Below are positions 8,094-16,815 of a DNA stretch of 41,159 nt, piece after piece. Origin of the DNA: Spirochaetota bacterium (lineage in GTDB: Bacteria > Spirochaetota > Spirochaetia > CADAEX01); the NCBI GenBank assembly GCA_009786125.1, contig WQTU01000130.1, positions 1 through 41,159 of the forward strand. Reading direction: 5' to 3'. Under the pieces are notes generated by a model. The model worked only from the letters and a program-made list of their open reading frames with translations, did no database searches and was not told the origin of the DNA. Position 1 is the first letter of the stretch, and every line of letters begins with the position of its first letter. The translations under genes were made by a program, and so were the position numbers.

Positions 8094-8669
8094 ATGGAAA
8101 ATAAAAACAAATTTGGAAAAAAAATTAAAGCTATAAGGGAAACAAGAAATATTTCTATAGAAGATCTTGCGGAAAAGGCAAGTCTTGCTGTCGAAGATGT
8201 AAAAAAAATAGAAAACGGGGAGCTGGTTCCAGGTCTTGCTCCTCTTATAAAGCTTGCAAGAACTATGGGCGTAAGGCTCGGCACTTTTATGGATGATCAT
8301 GAGAATATTGGTCCTGTGGTAAGCAGAAAAAATGAAAAAAAGAGCATTACGAGATTTTCGAATAAAGATACGCCTTTGAGTTCTGACCTTGATTTTTACT
8401 CGCTTGCTGCGAACAAGGCGGGCAGGCACATGGAGCCGTATGTGATTGATATATATCCGTCATCGGAAAAGGGGTATAAATTATCTACCCACGAAGGGGA
8501 GGAATTTATATATGTACTCCAGGGAGAAATTGAAATTATCTACGGCAAGGATGTTTATACGTTAACCGAAGGGGACAGTATTTACTACGATTCTATAGTA
8601 AAACACCATCTTCATTCCAAGGGCGAAACTACTGCAAAAATACTTGCGGTTGTGTATGCGCCTGTTTAA
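8094..8669 (+). CDS. XRE-family regulator with C-terminal cupin domain (first copy)
   Basis: The 191-aa product has an N-terminal XRE helix-turn-helix (about residues 5-62, with IRETRNISIEDLAEKAS) and a C-terminal cupin barrel (about 110-190). The cupin shows the STHEGEEFIYVLQGEIE metal or ligand-site stretch and HHLHS. Such fusions usually sense a small molecule and control neighbouring catabolic genes. It lies 12 bp before an acyl-CoA synthetase and has a strong AAGGAG upstream. The ligand is unknown; an acid or acyl-CoA handled by the next gene is an inference. Confidence 0.87.
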   Translation: MENKNKFGKKIKAIRETRNISIEDLAEKASLAVEDVKKIENGELVPGLAPLIKLARTMGVRLGTFMDDHENIGPVVSRKNEKKSITRFSNKDTPLSSDLDFYSLAANKAGRHMEPYVIDIYPSSEKGYKLSTHEGEEFIYVLQGEIEIIYGKDVYTLTEGDSIYYDSIVKHHLHSKGETTAKILAVVYAPV

Positions 8670-8681
8670 AGGAGACGCGGG

Positions 8682-10328
8682 ATGTTTGAAATAACTTTGA
8701 GTAAACTTCTTCGCCAGAAGGCTCAGGAATATCCGGACAAGGAATTCATTGTTTACTCTGACAGGGATTTAAGGTTTACATACAAGCAATTTAACGAAAG
8801 GGTGAGTAATCTTGCAAAGGGTTTTCTTTCTATTGGGGTAAGGAAGGGCGACCACCTTGGAATATGGGCGACGAATGTTCCTGACTGGCTTACGATTATG
8901 TTTGCTGCTTCGCGTATCGGCGCGGTTTCTGTTACTGTAAATACGAACTATAAGCTTCACGAGCTTGAATATCTTGTTAAGCAGTCTGATATTACGACTC
9001 TTTGTCTTGCAGATGGTTTTAGGGACAGTGATTATGTAAAAATGATTAATGAGCTTGTGCCGGAAATTAAGGAGTCTGAGAGGGGGCATCTTAAGAGCAG
9101 CAAATTCTCATTTCTTAAAAATGTTATTTTTATTGGTCCGCAAAAGCATCGCGGAATGTTTTCGCTGGCTGAATTAATTCTTGTGGGCTCACACACGAGT
9201 GACGATGAAATGCTTGAGGTTGAGAATTCGATAGATCATCATGATGTTGTTAATATGCAATACACATCCGGAACAACGGGTTTTCCTAAAGGGGTTATGC
9301 TTACCCATTACAATATTATAAACAACGGGTTTTCCATTGGGGAGCGCCAGAAATTTACAACAGCGGAAAAGCTTTGTCTGCCTGTTCCTCTTTTCCACTG
9401 TTTTGGCATTACTCTTGGGGTTATGGCGATTCTTACGCATGGCGCGACTCTTGTAATACTTGAGACTTTTGATCCGCTGCTGGTGCTTGCTTCTGTGCAG
9501 AAGGAAAAATGTACTGCGCTTTATGGTGTGCCAACGATGTTTATCGCAGAGCTTAATCATCCGATGTTTGATATGTTTGATCTTTCGAGTTTGCGTACCG
9601 GCATTATGGCTGGCTCTCCCTGTCCGATGGATGTTATGCGGAAGGTAATAGACAAGATGTATATGAAGGATGTTACGATTGTCTTTGGTCTTACTGAGTG
9701 TTCGCCGGGCATGACGCAGACAAGAGCCGACGACCCTGTTGAGAAAAAGGTTGGCACGGTTGGCACGGAATTTGACGGAGTAGAAGTTAAGGTCCTTGAT
9801 CCGGAAACAGGGGAGGAGTGTCTTCCGGATGTCCCCGGCGAGCTTTGCTGCAGGGGTTACAATGTAATGAAGGGCTATTACAAAATGCCGGAAGAGACTG
9901 CGAGAATAATCGACAAGGACGGCTGGCTTCATTCAGGTGATATTGGCATTAAGGACAAAGATGGGTTTTTCTCTGTTACGGGAAGAATCAAAGATATGAT
10001 TATTCGGGGAGGAGAAAATATCTATCCCCGCGAAATTGAAGAGTTTCTCTATTCTATGAAGGGAATAAAAGATGTTCAGGTTGCAGGAATTGCAGATGAA
10101 AAATATGGTGAAGTTACAGGGGCATTTATTATTCTTGATGAAGGAGTCAAGCTTTCGGAAGAAGATGTAATTGATTATTGCAGAGGAAATATTTCTCGCT
10201 TTAAAATTCCTCAATATGTGTTTTTTGTTGATTCATTCCCAATGACTGGAAGCGGAAAAATCCAGAAATACAAGCTGCGAGAAATGGGTAATGAGCTTGT
10301 AAAAAAAAGGAGCGAAAATGAACGATAG
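8682..10328 (+). CDS. AMP-forming acyl-CoA synthetase (fatty-acid/medium-chain type)
   Basis: This 548-aa ANL-superfamily ligase activates a carboxylic acid with ATP and CoA. It contains the P-loop [13 protein letters not shown], the adenylate motif [11 protein letters not shown], the hinge-region [19 protein letters not shown] and the C-terminal [12 protein letters not shown] with the catalytic Lys. It resembles FadD-like medium/long-chain synthetases, but the chain length is not deducible. It follows the first XRE-cupin gene and overlaps the second by 11 bp, so all are probably cotranscribed. Confidence 0.88.
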   Translation: MFEITLSKLLRQKAQEYPDKEFIVYSDRDLRFTYKQFNERVSNLAKGFLSIGVRKGDHLGIWATNVPDWLTIMFAASRIGAVSVTVNTNYKLHELEYLVKQSDITTLCLADGFRDSDYVKMINELVPEIKESERGHLKSSKFSFLKNVIFIGPQKHRGMFSLAELILVGSHTSDDEMLEVENSIDHHDVVNMQYTSGTTGFPKGVMLTHYNIINNGFSIGERQKFTTAEKLCLPVPLFHCFGITLGVMAILTHGATLVILETFDPLLVLASVQKEKCTALYGVPTMFIAELNHPMFDMFDLSSLRTGIMAGSPCPMDVMRKVIDKMYMKDVTIVFGLTECSPGMTQTRADDPVEKKVGTVGTEFDGVEVKVLDPETGEECLPDVPGELCCRGYNVMKGYYKMPEETARIIDKDGWLHSGDIGIKDKDGFFSVTGRIKDMIIRGGENIYPREIEEFLYSMKGIKDVQVAGIADEKYGEVTGAFIILDEGVKLSEEDVIDYCRGNISRFKIPQYVFFVDSFPMTGSGKIQKYKLREMGNELVKKRSENER

Positions 10329-10872
10329 TATTAAAATGATTGCAGAAAGGCTTAAGGGTCTGCGGGAAATTATGGAAATCTCTGTTGAAGAAGCTGCTGA
10401 AACATGCGGGATTTCTCTTGAAACTTATGTTGAATATGAAAAAGGCGAAAAAGATATACCGGTAAGCGTACTCTACAGTATGGCGAATGCTTATGATTTT
10501 GAACTTACAACGCTTCTTACAGGAGAAGAGCCTCTTATGAATAGTTACTCTGTAACAAGAAAAGGAAGAGGAATTGTTGTAGACCGCCGGGAAAGCTATA
10601 AGTATCAGGCTCTTGCGGGTAACTTTAAGGGAAGAAAGGCAGAGCCGTTTATTGTTACTGTAGAGCCAAAAGAAACAGATAAAATAAATTTGCATGGTCA
10701 CAATGGGCAGGAATTTAATTATATTCTTGAGGGCAGGCTTTTGATTGTAATTGATAAAAAAGAATTGGTTCTTGAAGAAGGCGATTCTATTTATTTTGAT
10801 TCCACAAAACCGCATGGAATGAGAGCGCTCGATGGAAAAAATGCAGTATTTTTTGCATTAATACTTGAATAG
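10318..10872 (+). CDS. XRE-family regulator with C-terminal cupin domain (second copy)
   Basis: This 184-aa paralogue of the gene at 8094 has an N-terminal helix-turn-helix ([20 protein letters not shown]) and a cupin domain with [16 protein letters not shown] and a later KPHGM. These retain the His/Glu ligands expected of a metal-binding cupin. It overlaps the preceding synthetase by 11 bp and sits 14 bp before another synthetase. The two regulator-ligase pairs suggest duplication of a regulator-enzyme unit. Confidence 0.86.
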   Translation: MNDSIKMIAERLKGLREIMEISVEEAAETCGISLETYVEYEKGEKDIPVSVLYSMANAYDFELTTLLTGEEPLMNSYSVTRKGRGIVVDRRESYKYQALAGNFKGRKAEPFIVTVEPKETDKINLHGHNGQEFNYILEGRLLIVIDKKELVLEEGDSIYFDSTKPHGMRALDGKNAVFFALILE

Positions 10873-10886
10873 GATAGGAGACTTTA

Positions 10887-12548
10887 ATGTCTATAATTGG
10901 AAAACTTACAACAAAACTTGATTTTTCTTCTTATGAAGATTTTAATAAAAATTTTAGGGTAAAAGTTCCTGAGAATTTTAATTTTGCATACGATGTTGTT
11001 GATGTTCTTGCACAAGAGCAGCCGAATCTCAAAGCAATGGTATGGACAAATGAAGATGGGGATTACAGGGAATTTACTTTTGGCGAAATGAAGGAATACA
11101 GCGACAAAGCTGCATCTTTCTTTTCTTCGCTTGGAATAGGCAGGGGCGATATGGTAATGCTTGTTCTTAAGAGAAGGTATGAGTTCTGGTTTTCGATACT
11201 TGCTTTGCACAAGCTAGGCGCAATATGTATTCCGGCAACGCACATGCTTACTTATGATGATCTTGTTTACAGAAACAATGCTGCAAGCGTTAAGATGATT
11301 GTTGCTGTTGACAATGATGAGATTATAAAAAATATAGAGCTTTCAAAGGAAAAATCTCCAAGTCTTGAGAAGCTTGTAATATGCGGGAAGGAAAAGGATG
11401 GCTGGGCTAATTTTAACAAGGGAATAGAAGATGCAGCTCCGTTTAAAAGACCTACCGGCAAAGATGCGTCTGTAAACAGCGATGTATCGCTTTTATATTT
11501 TACGTCCGGAACAACGAATTTTCCAAAGATGGTAACGCATGATTTTACATATCCTCTTGGTCATATTACAACAGCCTATTTCTGGCAAAGAGTAAGAAAA
11601 GGCGGGCTTCACTATACGGTTGCAGATACAGGCTGGGGAAAAGCAGTGTGGGGCAAGCTATATGGACAGTGGATATCTGAATGTGCTGTTTTTGTATATG
11701 ATTATACTGCGAAATTTAATCCAACGCTGCTTCTTGAAATGCTGGAAAAGCATAAAATAACATCGTTTTGCGCGCCGCCTACAATTTATAGGTTTATAAT
11801 AAGAGAGGATTTGTCAAAGTATGATCTTTCTTCTCTTGAATATTGTACAACAGCAGGCGAGCCTCTTTCCGAAGAGGTCTCCAATGCGTTTCACAAGCTT
11901 ACGGGGCTAAAACTTGCAGAGGGTTTTGGGCAAACAGAAACAACACTGTCTCTTGCAAATTATGAATGGATGAAGCTGCGGCCCGGCTCAATGGGAAAAC
12001 CTTCCCCAAGTTATCATGTAACTCTTTTATCTCCTGATAATGTTATATGTGAAGATGGGGAAATCGGGGAAATTGTTATTAATATAAAAGGCGAGCGGCC
12101 TGCAGGGCTTTTTACAGGGTATTACAGGGATGAAGAGAAGACAAATTCTGTAATTGTTAATGGCATTTATCATACCGGCGACATGGCGTGGCGGGATGAA
12201 GACGGATACTACTGGTTTGTGGGCCGGTCGGATGATGTAATAAAATGTTCGGGATACAGGATTGGCACTTTTGAAGTAGAAAGTGTTCTTATGGGACATC
12301 CTGCGATTGTTGAATGTGCGGTAACCGGGGTTCCAGATGAAATTCGCGGACAGGTTGTAAAGGCAACAGTAGTTCTTGCAAAAGAATATAAGCCTGGAAA
12401 TGATGAGCTTGCGGAAGATATAAAGCGATATGTTAAAAAAGTAACAGCTCCGTATAAATACCCCAGGATTGTTGAATTTGTTGATGAACTTCCGAAAACA
12501 ATCAGCGGAAAAATTCGAAGGGTTGAATTGAGGAAAAAAGATAACTAG
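10887..12548 (+). CDS. AMP-forming acyl-CoA synthetase (acetyl-CoA/medium-chain MACS-like)
   Basis: This 553-aa ligase has the motif FTSGTTNFPKMV, the form seen in the acetyl-CoA/medium-chain synthetase group rather than in FadD. It also has EGFGQTETTLS, YHTGDMAWRDEDGYYWFVGR, the DDVIKCSGYRI segment and the catalytic C-terminal KTISGKIRR. The VADTGWGKAVWGKLYGQW stretch is typical of the MACS branch. Together with the first synthetase it could activate acetate, isobutyrate, isovalerate, 2-methylbutyrate or similar acids. It ends the operon and is followed by a terminator. Confidence 0.88.
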   Translation: MSIIGKLTTKLDFSSYEDFNKNFRVKVPENFNFAYDVVDVLAQEQPNLKAMVWTNEDGDYREFTFGEMKEYSDKAASFFSSLGIGRGDMVMLVLKRRYEFWFSILALHKLGAICIPATHMLTYDDLVYRNNAASVKMIVAVDNDEIIKNIELSKEKSPSLEKLVICGKEKDGWANFNKGIEDAAPFKRPTGKDASVNSDVSLLYFTSGTTNFPKMVTHDFTYPLGHITTAYFWQRVRKGGLHYTVADTGWGKAVWGKLYGQWISECAVFVYDYTAKFNPTLLLEMLEKHKITSFCAPPTIYRFIIREDLSKYDLSSLEYCTTAGEPLSEEVSNAFHKLTGLKLAEGFGQTETTLSLANYEWMKLRPGSMGKPSPSYHVTLLSPDNVICEDGEIGEIVINIKGERPAGLFTGYYRDEEKTNSVIVNGIYHTGDMAWRDEDGYYWFVGRSDDVIKCSGYRIGTFEVESVLMGHPAIVECAVTGVPDEIRGQVVKATVVLAKEYKPGNDELAEDIKRYVKKVTAPYKYPRIVEFVDELPKTISGKIRRVELRKKDN

Positions 12549-12580
12549 AAAAGAATAAAAGGTTGCAAAGCATACCATTT

Positions 12581-12613
12581 AAGCCTGTCTTCTATCTGGG
12601 GACAGGTTTTTTT
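12581..12613 (+). terminator. Intrinsic terminator of the acyl-CoA synthetase operon
   Basis: AAGCCTGTC (12581-12589) pairs with GACAGGTTT (12601-12609), including one G-T pair, and a T-run follows. It lies about 30 bp after the synthetase stop codon. Confidence 0.85.
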
Positions 12614-12753
12614 ATGTGTCATTTTGTACCTTTTGTTAAGGCAAGATTCCCGGTCAAGCTCTGGTTTTTCTCATCCTGCCACCAATCATCGGAGAGTGTG
12701 AAATTCACAATTTCAAGCTTTTTTTAAAAAAATAAAAAAATAGTTGCAAGTTA

Positions 12754-12802
12754 TTGACAGAATCTTAAAAAAAGGGTTGATTTATTAGTTTAGCTAACTA
12801 AT
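12754..12802 (+). promoter_or_regulatory. Putative promoter and FabT-type operator of the fatty-acid operon
   Basis: A perfect -35 (TTGACA, 12754-12759) is followed at 17 bp by a weak -10 (TTGATT). Immediately downstream lies an imperfect palindrome at 12784-12802, ATTAGTTTAGCTAACTAAT, with perfect 6-bp arms. Its position around the expected transcript start, in front of a fabT-like remnant and the fab genes, fits a MarR-family operator. The assignment to FabT is inference. Upstream, at 12688-12716, there is also a TGTGAA-A-TTCACA palindrome of unknown role. Confidence 0.5.
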
Positions 12803-12830
12803 TATTGGAAAAATGGTAAAGGAATGGCAG

Positions 12831-13033
12831 ATGCCTTTAAATGAAGAACTAAACGAGTTATTGGTAGACACTTTTAATGTGATCCTGAAAAGCGAAGAAA
12901 AAACCTTAAAGCTGGCAGGAACACAGCCATATGATTCAAGGAATTACCGAACAAATAACAAGTAGAGGAAAAAGAGTTGTTATATAAAGCTATATTAAAG
13001 TTAAACAGATTTTTTAAAAAGGCGGTGAGGTAA
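12831..13033 (+). pseudogene. fabT: Remnant of a FabT-like MarR regulator, winged helix deleted
   Basis: The N-terminal piece reads LNELLVDTFNVILKSEEK, matching the first helix of clostridial-type FabT/MarR regulators. It has an AAAGGA 7 bases before the ATG at 12831; another ATG lies at 12813. The frame then runs into unrelated residues and stops at 12963-12965. The typical C-terminal helices are readable just downstream in other frames: HSHMIQGITEQI (frame from 12922), then EEKELLYKAILKLNRFFKK ending at 13033. About 70-80 residues between the pieces, including the whole DNA-binding domain, are missing. A full-length member is about 145 aa. It sits exactly where fabT sits in Firmicutes operons. 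Confidence 0.7.
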
Positions 13034-13036
13034 AGA

Positions 13037-13996
13037 ATGAGCTTTTCAATATTAGGTACTGGCTGCGCTTTGCCCGAGCTTGCAGTTAAAAATGAGGATC
13101 TTTCAAAAATTATGGATACCTCCGACGAATGGATTGTGAAAAAATCGGGCATTAAAGAGCGGCGCATAGTTTCGCATGAATCGTTAACCGATTTGTCGGA
13201 AACAGCAGCGCTGAATGCGCTTGCAGACGCTAATGTCAAGGCTCAGGAAATAGATTTGCTTATTTACGCAACGCTTATGGGCGATACGGTTACGCCGTCA
13301 ATGGCGTGCGTTGTTGCCGGAAGGATTGGCGCTGTATGCCCGGCGTTTGATTTAAACGCAGCCTGTTCCGGGTTTGTTTATGCAATGGATATTGCGGCAG
13401 GGTACTTTGCGCGCAAGAAAGTAAAAAAAGTGCTTATCATTGGCGGAGAGCACCTTAGCCGGCATACTGACTGGGCAGACCGGGGAACCTGCGTATTGTT
13501 CGGAGACGGCGCAGCAGCAGCTGTACTTGGCGAAGGAGACGCGCTCTGTTCGCTGCATATCGCTTCAACGCCGAATAAAGAGTTTCTTTCTCAAAATTTT
13601 ATTGGCGGTGAAAGCCCCTTTTGCAAGCGCGATTACGGGCAGCCTTATATTCGCATGAACGGGCAAGAGGTTTATAAGTTCGCGGTTAACGCGATTTGCA
13701 ATGACTTAAAATATGTAATGGAAGAAGCTCGCTTAAGCGAAAAAGATATAGATCATTTTTTACTGCATCAGGCGAATATACGAATTATCGATGCAGCAAT
13801 AAAAATGCTCGATTTTCCGAAAGAGAAATTTTTAAACAGTATTGAGCAGACCGGCAATGTTTCGGCTGCTTCGATTCCGATATTGCTTGATAAGGGAAAT
13901 CGCAGCGGGCGATTCAAAAAAGGCGATACTTTGGCAATAAGTGCGTTCGGAGCCGGTCTTACAACAGGATCAGCTATCATTCGATGGACAAAATAA
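13037..13996 (+). CDS. fabH: 3-oxoacyl-ACP synthase III (FabH)
   Basis: FabH starts fatty-acid chains by condensing an acyl-CoA primer with malonyl-ACP. The 319-aa product has the triad Cys110 (NAACSG), His244 (LLHQANIR) and Asn274 (TGNVSAAS), essentially at the canonical spacing, and the C-terminal GAGLTTGSA. GGTGAGG lies 6 bases before the ATG. It heads the intact fab/acc operon. Primer preference (acetyl versus branched acyl-CoA) cannot be read from sequence, but acyl-CoA synthetases and a branched-chain-type oxidoreductase lie just upstream. Confidence 0.95.
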   Translation: MSFSILGTGCALPELAVKNEDLSKIMDTSDEWIVKKSGIKERRIVSHESLTDLSETAALNALADANVKAQEIDLLIYATLMGDTVTPSMACVVAGRIGAVCPAFDLNAACSGFVYAMDIAAGYFARKKVKKVLIIGGEHLSRHTDWADRGTCVLFGDGAAAAVLGEGDALCSLHIASTPNKEFLSQNFIGGESPFCKRDYGQPYIRMNGQEVYKFAVNAICNDLKYVMEEARLSEKDIDHFLLHQANIRIIDAAIKMLDFPKEKFLNSIEQTGNVSAASIPILLDKGNRSGRFKKGDTLAISAFGAGLTTGSAIIRWTK

Positions 13997-14039
13997 TGAG
14001 AAAAAGAATTATAAAATTTTTAAAAAAAGGAGATAAAAA

Positions 14040-14264
14040 ATGAGTGCAACAGTAGAAAAAATTGTAAAAGTTTTGGTAGAGTACAGGGATTTTGACGCTG
14101 CCACAGTTACGCGCGATACAACTTTCGGCGATCTGGGGCTCGATTCACTTGACACCGTAGACCTCGTAATGAAACTTGAGGAAGAATTCGGCATGGAAAT
14201 TCCGATGACCACAGACATTAAAACTATTGGAAACCTTGCAGATTTTATTGACGGAGCGAAATAA
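14040..14264 (+). CDS. acpP: Acyl carrier protein
   Basis: This is a 74-aa ACP with the phosphopantetheine attachment site GLDSLDTVDLV at Ser36, the usual acidic helix II and a strong AAAGGAG ribosome site. It carries the growing acyl chain between the Fab enzymes. Its stop codon directly abuts the fabK start. Confidence 0.95.
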   Translation: MSATVEKIVKVLVEYRDFDAATVTRDTTFGDLGLDSLDTVDLVMKLEEEFGMEIPMTTDIKTIGNLADFIDGAK

Positions 14265-15218
14265 ATGAACAAAGACGTCTTTAAAGACAACAGCTTTTGC
14301 AAAATGCTCGGGATAGAATATCCTGTGATTCAAGGCGGAATGGCGTGGATTGCTGATGCGGGTCTGGCTGCTGCAGTATCGAACGCAGGCGGTCTGGGTT
14401 TAATTGCTGCGATGAGTTCAAACGCGGAGCAGCTTCGCGCGGAAATTCGGAAAGCTCAAAAATTAACAGACAAGCCGTTCGGCGTAAACATTATGCTGAT
14501 GAGCCCGTTTGCGGACGAAGTGGCGCAGGTTGTAGTTGAAGAAGGCGTAAAAATTCTGACGACAGGCGCCGGCAGCCCTGCGAAGTATATGAGCGCCTGG
14601 CTTGGTGCGGGTATAAAAGTATTGCCGGTTGTGCCGAGCGTAGCGTATGCAAAGAAGATGCAGCAGAGCGGGGCAATAGCAATAATCGCGGAAGGCTGCG
14701 AAGCGGGCGGGCATATCGGAGAACTTACGACAATGGCGCTCGTGCCGCAAGTGGTTGACGCAGTTGAGATTCCGGTTGCGGCGGCCGGAGGTATCGCGGA
14801 CGGCAGAGGAATTGCAGCAGCATTTATGCTCGGCGCCCGCGCTGTACAGATTGGTACTCGCTTTCTGGTTGCCAGAGAGTGCAACATTCATCAAAATTAC
14901 AAAGACCTTGTAATAAAAGCGGGCGACATTGAGACAATGGTAACAGGCCGGCGCACGGGGCATCCGGTACGCGCCTTAAAGACTGAGTTTTCGCGCAGCT
15001 TTGTAAAGATCGAAGCTGATCCAAATGTAAGTAACGATGATATCGCAAAGCTTGGGAGCGGCGCATTGCGCGCGGCAGCGGTGGACGGCGATAAAGCAAA
15101 GGGCAGTTTTATGGCCGGGCAAATCGCAGGATTGGTTAAAAAAGAGCAAACTTGCGCCGAAATGATTTCGGAGATGTTTAATGAATTTGAAACAGTAATA
15201 AAATCGGTAAAACTATGA
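14265..15218 (+). CDS. fabK: Enoyl-ACP reductase II (FabK, FMN-dependent)
   Basis: The 317-aa product belongs to the nitronate monooxygenase-like FMN barrel family. It shows GGMAWIADAGLAAAVSNAGG at the N-terminus, EGCEAGGHIGE and AAGGIADGRGIAAAFMLGA. Its position between acpP and fabD is the classic Firmicutes arrangement, which identifies it as FabK rather than a nitronate monooxygenase. It carries out the final reduction of each elongation cycle; the family is insensitive to triclosan. It overlaps fabD by 4 bp (ATGA). Confidence 0.93.
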   Translation: MNKDVFKDNSFCKMLGIEYPVIQGGMAWIADAGLAAAVSNAGGLGLIAAMSSNAEQLRAEIRKAQKLTDKPFGVNIMLMSPFADEVAQVVVEEGVKILTTGAGSPAKYMSAWLGAGIKVLPVVPSVAYAKKMQQSGAIAIIAEGCEAGGHIGELTTMALVPQVVDAVEIPVAAAGGIADGRGIAAAFMLGARAVQIGTRFLVARECNIHQNYKDLVIKAGDIETMVTGRRTGHPVRALKTEFSRSFVKIEADPNVSNDDIAKLGSGALRAAAVDGDKAKGSFMAGQIAGLVKKEQTCAEMISEMFNEFETVIKSVKL

Positions 15219-16072
15219 ATGATAATAAAAATTTAGCGCTTGTATTTCCGGGGCAGGGCGCGCAGTTTCCCGGCATGGGCAAAGAACTTTACGAAACTTC
15301 ACAAGCTGCGCGCAAGATTTTTGATGCAGCGGAAGCGATACGCAAAGGGACGATAACGCAATGTTTTGAAGCAACAAAAGAAGAGTTGTCGCAAACAAAT
15401 AACACTCAACCCTGTATTTTTACAGTTTCGCTTGCGTATGCAGCGAGCCTGGAAGAGCAAGGCAAACGCGCAGCTGTAACTGCAGGATTCTCTGTCGGAG
15501 AAGTTGCAGCGCTTACATACGCGGGAGTTTTTTCATTTGAAGATGGGTTTAAAGCAGTTATAAAACGCGCAGAACTTATGAGTGCATGTGCAGCAAAAAC
15601 AAAAGGCACAATGGCAGCAGTATTAAAACTGGATGCCGGAAAGGTTGAAGAGCTGTGCAAGGAGCATGGGGTTTTTGCTGTTAATTATAATTGTCCGGGG
15701 CAGATTGTGGCGAGCGGCGAAGAGAACGCGATGGCAGCTTTTGTTGCGAAGGTGAACGCCAGCGGCGGACGCGCTATGCCTCTGGCAGTTAGCGGCGCGT
15801 TCCATTCTCCGCTTATGACAGAAGCTGCGGACGAGTTCCGCAAATATCTGGAAAGCATCAGTATATCAGCGCCGAAAATATCAGTATATGCGAATCTTAC
15901 TGCAAAACCTTACGAAGGAGATATAAAAGATATTTTCGCAAAACAGATAAAAAGCCCGGTGCTGTGGGAACAGGCCGTAACGAATATGCTGGCACACGGA
16001 ATTACAGAATTTATTGAAGCAGAACCCGGCAAAGTCTTAACAGGATTAATCAGTAAAATCAGGAGTAAATGA
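15215..16072 (+). CDS. fabD: Malonyl-CoA:ACP transacylase
   Basis: The 285-aa product transfers malonyl groups from CoA to ACP. The nucleophile elbow GFSVGE, the FPGQGAQFPGMG N-terminal motif and the catalytic His in GAFHSPLM are present. It overlaps fabK and fabG by 4 bp each, indicating tight translational coupling. Confidence 0.95.
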   Translation: MNDNKNLALVFPGQGAQFPGMGKELYETSQAARKIFDAAEAIRKGTITQCFEATKEELSQTNNTQPCIFTVSLAYAASLEEQGKRAAVTAGFSVGEVAALTYAGVFSFEDGFKAVIKRAELMSACAAKTKGTMAAVLKLDAGKVEELCKEHGVFAVNYNCPGQIVASGEENAMAAFVAKVNASGGRAMPLAVSGAFHSPLMTEAADEFRKYLESISISAPKISVYANLTAKPYEGDIKDIFAKQIKSPVLWEQAVTNMLAHGITEFIEAEPGKVLTGLISKIRSK

Positions 16073-16815
16073 ATTATATGATGTTAAAAGGAAAAGTTGT
16101 ATTTATAACAGGCGGCTCGCGCGGTATAGGAAAAACAATTGCGGAAGCGTTTGCGAAAAACGGCGCAGACATTGCACTTAATCATTTAAACGATGCGGAA
16201 GCAGAGGAAATCCGCGCGCTTATTTTGAAAGAGGGCGTGCGTTGTGAGACATATTACTGCGATGTAAGTGATTTTGCTGCATCAAAGGAAATGGTAGACA
16301 AAATCCTGAAGGACTTTGGCCGCGTGGATGTTTTGATTAATAACGCCGGGATTACGCGCGACGGATTGATAGCTACGATGAGCGAAGCTGATTTCGATGC
16401 TGTTATAAATATAAATCTTAAAGGTGCATTTAATATAACAAAACATCTGTTTTCGAATTTTATCCGTTCTAAAACCGGCGGCGCAATTATTAATATTGCA
16501 AGCGTTGTCGGTCTTATGGGCAATGCAGGGCAGGCAAACTATGCTGCAGCAAAAGCAGGGCTTATAGGGCTCACAAAATCTACTGCAAAAGAGCTTGGCA
16601 GCCGCAGCATAACCTGTAACGCTATTGCTCCGGGTTTTATAGAGTCGCCCATGACAGCAGCTTTGCCGGAGGAAGTCAAGCAAAAATATCTTAGTGCGAT
16701 TCCGCTTAAAAAGTTCGGAAGCGCGGACAACATTGCCGAACTTGCAATATATCTGGCAAATGCAAAATATATAACCGGCGAAGTAATTAAAATTGACGGG
16801 GGTTTGTACATCTGA
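16069..16815 (+). CDS. fabG: 3-oxoacyl-ACP reductase (FabG)
   Basis: This 248-aa short-chain dehydrogenase has the NADPH motif TGGSRGIGK, NNAGITRDG, the catalytic Ser region (NIASVVGLMGNAGQ) and YAAAKAG. It reduces 3-oxoacyl-ACP. The ATG at 16069 overlaps fabD by 4 bp; an ATG at 16078 (MMLKGK) is a possible alternative. It shares one base with fabF. Confidence 0.95.
   Translation: MNYMMLKGKVVFITGGSRGIGKTIAEAFAKNGADIALNHLNDAEAEEIRALILKEGVRCETYYCDVSDFAASKEMVDKILKDFGRVDVLINNAGITRDGLIATMSEADFDAVININLKGAFNITKHLFSNFIRSKTGGAIINIASVVGLMGNAGQANYAAAKAGLIGLTKSTAKELGSRSITCNAIAPGFIESPMTAALPEEVKQKYLSAIPLKKFGSADNIAELAIYLANAKYITGEVIKIDGGLYI

Noticed and set aside
7851-8136. Several overlapping open frames in both strands of the GC-rich block
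   Set aside because: They exist in many frames at once, as expected for stop-poor palindromic GC-rich DNA, and have Arg/Ala/Cys-rich nonsense composition.
9189-9932. 247-codon minus-strand open frame inside the first acyl-CoA synthetase
   Set aside because: It is antisense to a well-supported enzyme gene with all motifs intact and has no recognisable domain or start signal.
12696-12716. TGTGAA-A-TTCACA palindrome upstream of the fatty-acid operon considered as a Rex site
   Set aside because: The half-sites TGTGA/TCACA are separated by 3 bases rather than the 6 found in the clear operator before rex, so it does not fit a Rex site.
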